DNA of 44,969 bases, taken from positions 1-44,969 of the forward strand of contig WSNJ01000005.1 of the NCBI GenBank assembly GCA_013316045.1. The letters are read 5' to 3'. A program made the position numbers and the translations under genes. Shown one piece after another: positions 6,721 through 11,944 of the stretch; the stretch's first letter is position 1; the number at the start of each line of letters is the position of its first letter. The DNA is from Clostridia bacterium. GTDB taxonomy: Bacteria; Bacillota; Clostridia; Christensenellales; Pumilibacteraceae. Below the pieces are notes generated by a model that had not been told where the DNA came from, did no database searches, and saw only the letters and a list, made by a program, of their open reading frames with translations.

Positions 6721-8229
6721 ATGAAAACAGATGCGCTTATTATATTGGACGGATTCGGATATTCGCCCGAAAAGAAAGGGAACGCCGTTGAAGCGGCGGG
6801 TATTCCCAACATTAAACAACTGCTTGCCAAATATCCGCACACGCTTATCGAAGCGAGCGGCAGGGCAGTCGGGTTGCCGTCGGGGCAGATGGGCAACAGC
6901 GAAGTCGGTCATCTTAATCTCGGTGCGGGCAGAGTTGTTTATCAGGACATAACGAAGATAGACAAGGCTATCGAAGACGGCGATTTCTTTGAAAACCCCG
7001 TGCTTAAAGAAGCTATGGAAAACGCGAAAGGCAAGGCGCTCCATCTTGTGGGACTTTTGTCCGACGGCGGCGTTCACAGCCATATTTCGCACCTTTACGC
7101 GCTTTTGAAAATGGCTAAGGCGGAAGGACTTGAAAAGGTTTACGTTCACTGCGTAACCGACGGGCGCGACGTTCCGCCCGACAGCGCGCGCGAATACGTA
7201 GCCGCGCTCGAAAAGAAGCTCGCGGAAATCGGCGCGGGCAAAGTTGCAACGGTTGTGGGCAGATATTATTATATGGACCGCGACAACCGTTGGGAGCGCG
7301 TCGAAAAGGGTTATAACTGCGTGTTTGCAGGGCAGGGTTCGCGCTACACGAACGCCGACGCAGGTATCGCCGCGTCGTATGCAAAGGGCGTTCTCGACGA
7401 ATTTATCGAGCCTATCGTAGTCGGCGACTACAAGGGCGTTAACGCGAACGATTCCGTAATCTTTTTCAATTTCCGCTCGGACAGAGCGAGAGAAATCACG
7501 CGCGCGGCAATCAACGAGATTTTCCCGAACTTCGAGCGCGCGGGCGGATATAAGCCTACGTTCTACGTGGGTATGACGCAATACGACGAAACGTTTACCG
7601 GTATTCATACGGCTTTCGCGCCCAAATCAATCAAGAATACGCTCGGCGAATATCTCGGCGCGTGCGGCAAAACTCAGGCGAGAATCGCCGAAACCGAAAA
7701 GTACGCTCACGTTACTTTCTTCTTTAACGGCGGCGTCGAAGAGCCTAACGCGGGCGAAAAACGCTTTCTTATCGCAAGTCCCAAAGTGGCAACCTACGAC
7801 TTGAAGCCCGAAATGAGCGCGTACGAAGTTACCGAAAAAGCCGAAGAAGTTATCGGCACGGTCGACGCCGTTATCCTGAATTTCGCAAACTGCGATATGG
7901 TAGGGCATACGGGCGTTTTCAACGCGGCGGTCAAAGCCGTGAAAGCCGTTGACGAGTGCGTTATGCGCGTGATAGGCAAGGTTCTTTCCACGGGCGGCAA
8001 CGTGCTTCTTACCGCCGACCACGGCAACGCCGAAACTATGACTTTTGAAAACGGCGCGCCTTGCACTTCGCATACGACTAACCCCGTTATGTTTATGCTT
8101 ATCGGCAAAGATTACGAAAAATCGGAGCTCGCAAGCGGCGGCGCACTCTGCGACGTGGCTCCTACGTTGCTTACCGTAATGAATTTGCCTATTCCGCCCG
8201 AAATGGAAGGCAAATGTCTTATAAAGTAA
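6721..8229 (+). CDS. gpmI: 2,3-bisphosphoglycerate-independent phosphoglycerate mutase
   Basis: This enzyme interconverts 3- and 2-phosphoglycerate using two Mn ions and a phosphoserine intermediate. Its 502 residues match the family. Asp10 in LIILDGFGY and nucleophile Ser60 in GQMGNSEVGH bind the metals. TDGRDVPPDSA, FNFRSDRAREITRA and the C-terminal TADHGNAETM and TSHTTNPVM metal and substrate motifs are all present. AAAGGAG precedes the ATG. It lies downstream of tpiA in a likely operon with a structured repeat between them. Its 3' end is followed by weak and strong terminator hairpins. Confidence 0.97.
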   Translation: MKTDALIILDGFGYSPEKKGNAVEAAGIPNIKQLLAKYPHTLIEASGRAVGLPSGQMGNSEVGHLNLGAGRVVYQDITKIDKAIEDGDFFENPVLKEAMENAKGKALHLVGLLSDGGVHSHISHLYALLKMAKAEGLEKVYVHCVTDGRDVPPDSAREYVAALEKKLAEIGAGKVATVVGRYYYMDRDNRWERVEKGYNCVFAGQGSRYTNADAGIAASYAKGVLDEFIEPIVVGDYKGVNANDSVIFFNFRSDRAREITRAAINEIFPNFERAGGYKPTFYVGMTQYDETFTGIHTAFAPKSIKNTLGEYLGACGKTQARIAETEKYAHVTFFFNGGVEEPNAGEKRFLIASPKVATYDLKPEMSAYEVTEKAEEVIGTVDAVILNFANCDMVGHTGVFNAAVKAVKAVDECVMRVIGKVLSTGGNVLLTADHGNAETMTFENGAPCTSHTTNPVMFMLIGKDYEKSELASGGALCDVAPTLLTVMNLPIPPEMEGKCLIK

Positions 8230-8251
8230 ATTTTTCCGCGCAAATAAAGAA

Positions 8252-8354
8252 AAAACGCTTGTCGCAAAAAACGGGCGTTTTACCGTAATTCCCACAGGGA
8301 ATTTAATAAAACGCAAATAAAAAGGTTTAGGCATAGCGTTAAGCTGTGCCTTTT
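8252..8354 (+). terminator. Terminator region after gpmI, with a small palindrome
   Basis: A weak hairpin pairs AAAACGC (8252-8258) with GCGTTTT (8275-8281). A stronger one pairs AGGCATAGC (8329-8337) with GCTGTGCCT (8343-8351) around a GTTAA loop and is followed by TTTTC, with more T's downstream. Between them is a perfect dyad AATTCCC-ACA-GGGAATT (8287-8303), related to one at 9073-9087 on the other side of the VOC gene. Confidence 0.65.
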
Positions 8355-8377
8355 CTGTACTTTTTTAGTGGACGAAA

Positions 8378-8395
8378 TAGGCTACTCGTAGCCTA
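8378..8395. promoter_or_regulatory. Perfect 8-bp inverted repeat upstream of the VOC gene promoter
   Basis: TAGGCTAC and GTAGCCTA flank a TC dinucleotide. It lies 45 bp upstream of the -35 box at 8440 and could be an operator or a repeat remnant. No regulator gene is adjacent. Confidence 0.35.
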
Positions 8396-8439
8396 GTAAG
8401 ATATAGATATGTTTTATATTTCCCGCAAAATTCAATCGG

Positions 8440-8468
8440 TTGCGTTCTTTCATTTTTCGTGATATAAT
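8440..8468 (+). promoter_or_regulatory. Promoter of the VOC-family gene
   Basis: TTGCGT (8440-8445) and TATAAT (8463-8468) are separated by 17 bp. The predicted +1 is near 8475, giving a leader of about 30 nt with GCGGAG as ribosome-binding site before the ATG at 8506. Confidence 0.7.
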
Positions 8469-8505
8469 GATTGTACGATAAACAGTAATTTAGCGGAGAA
8501 TATAT

Positions 8506-8964
8506 ATGAAACTTAAAAATCCTATGCTTGTTGTGTCAAATATAGATAAGTCCGTCGAATTTTATAAAAAAGTTCTTGGACTGCGTGTTGTTATGGATTA
8601 TGGGGCGAATAAAGTTTTGACAGGTGGATTAGCTTTACAGACGATTGAAACATATAAAGATTTCATTGGTACATCTGATATTAACTTTGGTTGTAATAAT
8701 TTTGAGGTCTATTTTGAAGAGGACGATTTTGATAAATTCATCAAAAGGTTGGAAGAAAGCGATATTGATTATGTTCACCCTATAAAAGAACATTCATGGG
8801 GACAGCGCGTAGTGCGCTTCTATGATTTGGATAAACATATTATAGAAGTCGGAGAAAATATGAAGACTGTTTGTAAGCGATTTTTGGATAGTGGAATGAC
8901 TGCGCCACAAGTAACTCAACGTATGGACGTACCAATGAAATTTGTGGTTGGATGTATGCGCTAA
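8506..8964 (+). CDS. VOC (glyoxalase/bleomycin-resistance) superfamily protein
   Basis: This 152-residue protein begins KNPMLVVSNIDKSVEFYKKVLGLRV, the typical beta-alpha opening of a vicinal-oxygen-chelate module, and ends its fold with VRFYDLDKHIIEVGENM, which contains the metal-ligand Glu. The family includes glyoxalases, fosfomycin/bleomycin resistance proteins and dioxygenases; the substrate cannot be read from sequence. The last 35 residues (FLDSGMTAPQVTQRMDVPMKFV) form a helical tail like that of 'glyoxalase-like' proteins of gut Firmicutes. The gene and its flanks are clearly richer in A+T and use different codons from the neighbours, and it has its own promoter and terminator. Acquisition by transfer is likely. 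Confidence 0.85.
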   Translation: MKLKNPMLVVSNIDKSVEFYKKVLGLRVVMDYGANKVLTGGLALQTIETYKDFIGTSDINFGCNNFEVYFEEDDFDKFIKRLEESDIDYVHPIKEHSWGQRVVRFYDLDKHIIEVGENMKTVCKRFLDSGMTAPQVTQRMDVPMKFVVGCMR

Positions 8965-8997
8965 ATTTCAATTTATTTTTCTAAATAATGCGTATTT

Positions 8998-9031
8998 AAA
9001 AAGCTCTCGAACATATCGTTCGAGAGCTTTT
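8998..9031 (+). terminator. Strong intrinsic terminator of the VOC gene
   Basis: AAAAAGCTCTCGAAC (8998-9012) pairs with GTTCGAGAGCTTTT (9018-9031) around a 5-nt loop and ends in a T-run. The A-tract on the 5' side makes it potentially bidirectional. Downstream, 9032-9224 is AT-rich with no gene; its only noticeable feature is a small dyad ATTCCC-TAT-GGGAAT at 9073-9087. Confidence 0.85.
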
Positions 9032-9224
9032 GTCCTCGCTTGAAAGTGCAACTCTAAAAAATTTAGTTTTTTATTCCCTATGGGAATTGCGCATTTTTGT
9101 TGCGTTGTTTTTGATTTGTACTTAAATATTATTTTTTGATTCCGAGATTCGTTGCTTTTCGGCGCGCTTATAAGAGCAATTTAATATTTTACTTCGCTTT
9201 TATTGAAAAAGTACGAAAAAACTC

Positions 9225-9253
9225 TTGCGTTTTTTTTGAGTTTACAGTATAAT
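9225..9253 (+). promoter_or_regulatory. Promoter of the tRNA-Thr transcription unit
   Basis: TTGCGT (9225-9230) and TATAAT (9248-9253) are 17 bp apart. Transcription would start near 9260, so the primary transcript includes the broken tRNA copy at 9290 before the intact tRNA at 9425. Confidence 0.7.
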
Positions 9254-9289
9254 AAGTAAGCTGTGTTTTGCGCGGTACGATTTAATTAT

Positions 9290-9376
9290 GCTACTGTGGC
9301 TCAGTTGGTAGAGCAGCTGCTTAGCCGAGCGAGCTTGCGAGCGAACGCCACGGAGCGAAGCGGAGTATTCGTAATC
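9290..9376 (+). pseudogene. Broken copy of tRNA-Thr(CGT) interrupted by a repeat fragment
   Basis: Positions 9290-9319 are identical to the first 30 nt of the intact tRNA at 9425, and the identity extends 7 bp upstream (9283-9319 versus 9418-9454). At the anticodon stem the sequence switches to a GAGCGAGCTTGCGAGCGAAC-type repeat fragment (about 9320-9366). The anticodon-loop sequence ATTCGTAATC then reappears at 9367-9376, after which tRNA similarity is lost. The copy cannot fold as a tRNA. Confidence 0.8.
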
Positions 9377-9424
9377 TTACGAATCCGACAAAAGAACAAT
9401 TTAATAGAATAGTAAACTAATTAT

Positions 9425-9500
9425 GCTACTGTGGCTCAGTTGGTAGAGCAGCTGATTCGTAATCAGCAGGTCGGCGGTTCAAGTCCGCCCAGTAGCTCCA
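9425..9500 (+). tRNA. tRNA-Thr, anticodon CGT
   Basis: A 76-nt cloverleaf can be drawn. Acceptor GCTACTG pairs with CAGTAGC, there is a D-arm with AGTTGGTAGA, and anticodon stem GCTGA/TCAGC encloses loop TTCGTAA with CGT at the anticodon positions, which reads ACG (Thr). The T-arm has GGCGG-TTCAAGT-CCGCC. The discriminator is T and CCA is encoded at 9498-9500. A terminator follows immediately. Confidence 0.95.
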
Positions 9501-9532
9501 AAAAGACTTTCGGTTATACGGGAGTCTTTTTT
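9501..9532 (+). terminator. Terminator of the tRNA unit
   Basis: AAAAGACT (9501-9508) pairs with AGTCTTTT (9523-9530), followed by more T's. It begins directly after the encoded CCA end. Confidence 0.8.
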
Positions 9533-9557
9533 ATAGGAATTTAAGGAGAAATTATTT

Positions 9558-9935
9558 ATGACGCTCGAAGTATTGGAAAAAGAATTTTCGGTTTGTAGGA
9601 TAGCAAGCGTTAACGAGGTTGACTTTAACTCGGCACCGTATTTTCTTTCGCGGACGGACGACGAAATTTCGCTCGTGTGCGAAAGCGGAAAAGAACCGAA
9701 AGACGTTTTGGCGCGCGAGAGCGGTTGGCGCGGATTACGCGTTAAGGGGTCGCTCGATTTTTCGCTTGTGGGAGTTTTGGCGGGTATAACGGATTCTCTT
9801 GCAAGGGCGGGCGTTGCGCTGTTTGCCGTTTCGACGTATCAAACCGATTATGTGTTCGTTAAGGCGGGCGATTTTGAAAAAGCGTGCGCGGCTTTGGAAA
9901 AAAGCGGACGGAAAATCGCCGAAAAAAAGTTATAA
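9558..9935 (+). CDS. ACT-domain protein (CASTOR/ACT7-like)
   Basis: This 125-residue protein ends in a clear ACT fold: VKGSLDFSLVGVLAGITDSLARAGVALFAVSTYQTDYVFVKAGDFEKACAALEK, in which the strand VALFAVSTY-x-TDYVFVK is the hallmark of CASTOR-like ACT proteins. The N-terminal half (residues 1-60) is the partner ACT-like domain. Such proteins bind amino acids, and in bacteria their role is mostly unknown. AAGGAG lies 10 bases before the ATG. It sits between the tRNA-Thr unit and a tryptophan T-box leader; there is no sign of co-transcription with trpB, which has its own promoter at 9944. Confidence 0.8.
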   Translation: MTLEVLEKEFSVCRIASVNEVDFNSAPYFLSRTDDEISLVCESGKEPKDVLARESGWRGLRVKGSLDFSLVGVLAGITDSLARAGVALFAVSTYQTDYVFVKAGDFEKACAALEKSGRKIAEKKL

Positions 9936-9943
9936 AAAAATTC

Positions 9944-9972
9944 TTGACAAATCGGAAAATAAGTTATAAAAT
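9944..9972 (+). promoter_or_regulatory. Promoter of the T-box/trpB unit
   Basis: A consensus TTGACA (9944-9949) is followed after 17 bp by TAAAAT (9967-9972). The start point would be near 9979, about 10 nt before the base of T-box stem I. The promoter follows the ACT gene stop by 9 bp. Confidence 0.8.
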
Positions 9973-9987
9973 AAAGTCAATCCTTAG

Positions 9988-10239
9988 ATGACGGAAATAA
10001 AACTTTTCAGGATATCTCAGAGAGCGAACCGTTGGTGGAAGGTTTGCATAACACCGGAAAGACAAATTGGGCCGTCGGAGGAGCGGCGAGGAAATGCGCC
10101 GACGCAATGCCCGCGACAGCGGCAAGGAGTATGATAGTACTCTCTAAGGGTTGGGGGTAATTCCCGACCGAATCAAGGTGGCACCACGACTTGAAACATC
10201 GTCCTTGAATAGCTGTTTTGCTGTTCAAGGACTTTTTTT
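9988..10239 (+). ncRNA. T-box leader, tryptophan-specific
   Basis: The base of stem I pairs GACGG (9990-9994) with CCGTC (10072-10076). The apical part contains CAGAGAG and a GCGAACC/GGTTTGC arm. The likely specifier codon TGG (Trp) is at 10068-10070, on the 3' side just above the base of stem I, as expected. The T-box AAGGTGGCACCACG (10175-10188) contains TGGC, which would pair with a GCCA acceptor end; tRNA-Trp has discriminator G, which supports the Trp assignment. The leader ends in a terminator, GTCCTTGAA (10201-10209) with TTCAAGGAC (10224-10232) and seven T's. Uncharged tRNA-Trp should stabilise the antiterminator and allow trpB expression. Confidence 0.93.
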
Positions 10240-10345
10240 CGTCGGCGCATACGGGAGCGTCTTTCCGCTACGTTCGGCGTGCAAGCTCGGTCGAGTACGT
10301 TTGAGTACGCTCCCTTGCTTGCTCACCGACTGTTGCGAAAATCCG
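10240..10345 (+). repeat. Structured intergenic element, copy 4
   Basis: It carries the family core: GTCTTTCCGCTACG, GCAAGCTCGGTCGAGTAC, the GAGTAC/GTACGCTC central hairpin, GCTTGC, then CTGTTGCGAAAATCCGCA. It is inserted between the T-box terminator and trpB, so it lies in the antiterminated mRNA. The remaining gap (10346-10430) has no recognisable feature except the AAGGAG of trpB. Confidence 0.7.
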
Positions 10346-10456
10346 CAGCCCGTTTCCGCCGACTATGCGCGGAAGATTAAGCCGGCTGACCCGCAGGAAA
10401 AAAGTCCTTAAAAAGCGAAACGCAACGGAAAAAACAAAACAAGGAGAAATAAAAAA

Positions 10457-11830
10457 ATGAAAGACAAGAAAATTCCCACGCGCATCTATCTTACGGAAGA
10501 CGAGATACCTAAGTTCTGGTACAACGTGCGCGCGGATATGAAAGAGCAACACGACCCGTTTATTCACCCCGCAACCGGCAAACCCTGCACGGCGGCAGAC
10601 CTCGAACCCGTATTCTGCAAGGAGCTTGTAAAGCAGGAACTCGATTGCACTACGCGTCTTGTGCCTATTCCCGACGGACTTATGGAATTTTACAAATCCA
10701 CGCGTCCGTCGCCGCTTATCCGCGCGAGATTTCTCGAAAAGGAATTGGATACGCCCGCCGAGATTTACTATAAATTCGAAGGCAACAACACGTCGGGTTC
10801 GCATAAGCTGAATTCCGCGGCGGCTCAGGTTTATTACGCCAAGGAAGAAGGCTTGACGCACCTTACGACCGAAACGGGCGCGGGGCAATGGGGAACGGCG
10901 CTGTCGATGGCGTGCGCTTTCTACGGCATTGATTTGACCGTGTATATGGTTAAGGTTTCGAGCGAACAGAAACCTTTCCGCAAGGCGGTCATCGAAACGT
11001 TCGGCGCAAACCTTATTCCGTCGCCGTCGAACACGACCGACGCGGGCAGAAAGATACTCAAAGAGTTCCCCGGCACTGGCGGCTCGCTCGGTTGCGCTAT
11101 TTCCGAAGCCGTTGAAGTAGCGCTGAAAACGCCGAATTGCCGCTACGTTTTGGGCAGCGTTCTCGACCACGTTGTACTGCACCAGTCGATTATAGGGCAG
11201 GAGTGCAAGGTCGCGCTCGACAAGTACGGCATAAAGCCCGATATTATAATCGGTTGCGCGGGCGGCGGTTCTAACCTTGGCGGTCTTATAGCTCCGTTTA
11301 TCGGCGAGAAGATAAACGGCAAGAGCAATACGAGATTCATAGCCGTAGAGCCTGCGTCGTGTCCGTCGCTCACGCGCGGCAAGTACGCTTACGACTTCGG
11401 CGATACGGGCAAAATGACCCCGCTTATGAGAATGTACACGCTCGGCAGCGGCTTTATTCCGTCGCCTAACCACGCGGGCGGACTGCGCTATCACGGTATG
11501 AGCCCGATAGTTTCCAAGCTGTATCACGACGGTTATATGGAAGCCCGCTCGGTAAAACAGACCGAAGTTTTCGACGCGGCTACGAAGTTCGCAAAGGTCG
11601 AAGGAATTCTTCCCGCACCCGAATCTTCGCACGCTATCAAGGCGGCTATCGACGAAGCTCTCGAATGCAAAAAGACGGGTGAAAAGAAAGTTATTCTGTT
11701 CGGTCTTTCGGGCACGGGCTACTTCGATATGAGCGCGTATATGTCGTACAGGGATAAGTCGATGACCGATTATATTCCGACCGACGAAGATTTGCGGAAG
11801 GGTTTCGATTCTTTGCCGAAAATAGATTGA
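10457..11830 (+). CDS. trpB: Tryptophan synthase beta-like protein, TrpB2 type
   Basis: This 457-residue PLP enzyme makes tryptophan from indole (or indoleglycerol phosphate with TrpA) and serine. The PLP Lys117 lies in NTSGSHKLN, the catalytic Glu in LTTETGAGQWGTALSM and the phosphate-binding loop in GCAGGGSNLGG. The extra N-terminal extension and the overall length mark it as TrpB2 rather than TrpB1. TrpB2 often occurs without an adjacent trpA, as here, and is thought to salvage indole or act alone. Control by the upstream Trp T-box fits the tryptophan role. AAGGAG precedes the ATG. A new promoter overlaps its stop codon. Confidence 0.95.
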   Translation: MKDKKIPTRIYLTEDEIPKFWYNVRADMKEQHDPFIHPATGKPCTAADLEPVFCKELVKQELDCTTRLVPIPDGLMEFYKSTRPSPLIRARFLEKELDTPAEIYYKFEGNNTSGSHKLNSAAAQVYYAKEEGLTHLTTETGAGQWGTALSMACAFYGIDLTVYMVKVSSEQKPFRKAVIETFGANLIPSPSNTTDAGRKILKEFPGTGGSLGCAISEAVEVALKTPNCRYVLGSVLDHVVLHQSIIGQECKVALDKYGIKPDIIIGCAGGGSNLGGLIAPFIGEKINGKSNTRFIAVEPASCPSLTRGKYAYDFGDTGKMTPLMRMYTLGSGFIPSPNHAGGLRYHGMSPIVSKLYHDGYMEARSVKQTEVFDAATKFAKVEGILPAPESSHAIKAAIDEALECKKTGEKKVILFGLSGTGYFDMSAYMSYRDKSMTDYIPTDEDLRKGFDSLPKID

Positions 11831-11855
11831 CATTTTAACAGCTATACATTAAAAT
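11827..11855 (+). promoter_or_regulatory. Promoter of the beta-galactosidase gene, overlapping the trpB stop
   Basis: A perfect TTGACA (11827-11832) contains the TGA stop of trpB and is followed after 17 bp by TAAAAT (11850-11855). The predicted +1 is near 11862, just before a long hairpin. Confidence 0.8.
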
Positions 11856-11865
11856 AATCATTGCA

Positions 11866-11905
11866 AACGCCCCGTTGAAAAAATAAATGTTGTCAGCGGG
11901 GCGTT
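11866..11905 (+). other. 5'-terminal mRNA hairpin of the lacZ transcript
   Basis: AACGCCCCGTTGA (11866-11878) pairs along its full 13 nt with TCAGCGGGGCGTT (11893-11905), with one G-T-type mismatch region and a 14-nt AT-rich loop. No T-run follows, so it is a poor terminator. It begins about four bases from the predicted transcription start and probably forms a protective or regulatory 5' stem; it might also end trpB readthrough inefficiently. Confidence 0.6.
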
Positions 11906-11944
11906 CGTTAATGTTAAACGGCAATTATATGCAAGGAGCAAAAA

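Noticed and set aside
10268..11833. Long open frame on the minus strand opposite trpB, and similar long antisense frames opposite gpmI, galK, the lacZ 3' half and pepF
   Set aside because: They are antisense to well-identified genes, have Arg/His-rich compositions without recognisable domains and no ribosome-binding sites; they result from the GC-rich codon pattern of the true genes.
11866..11905. Intrinsic terminator of trpB
   Set aside because: The stem is strong but is followed by TCGTTAATG instead of a T-run, and it lies just downstream of a well-formed promoter; a 5' mRNA stem of lacZ is more likely.
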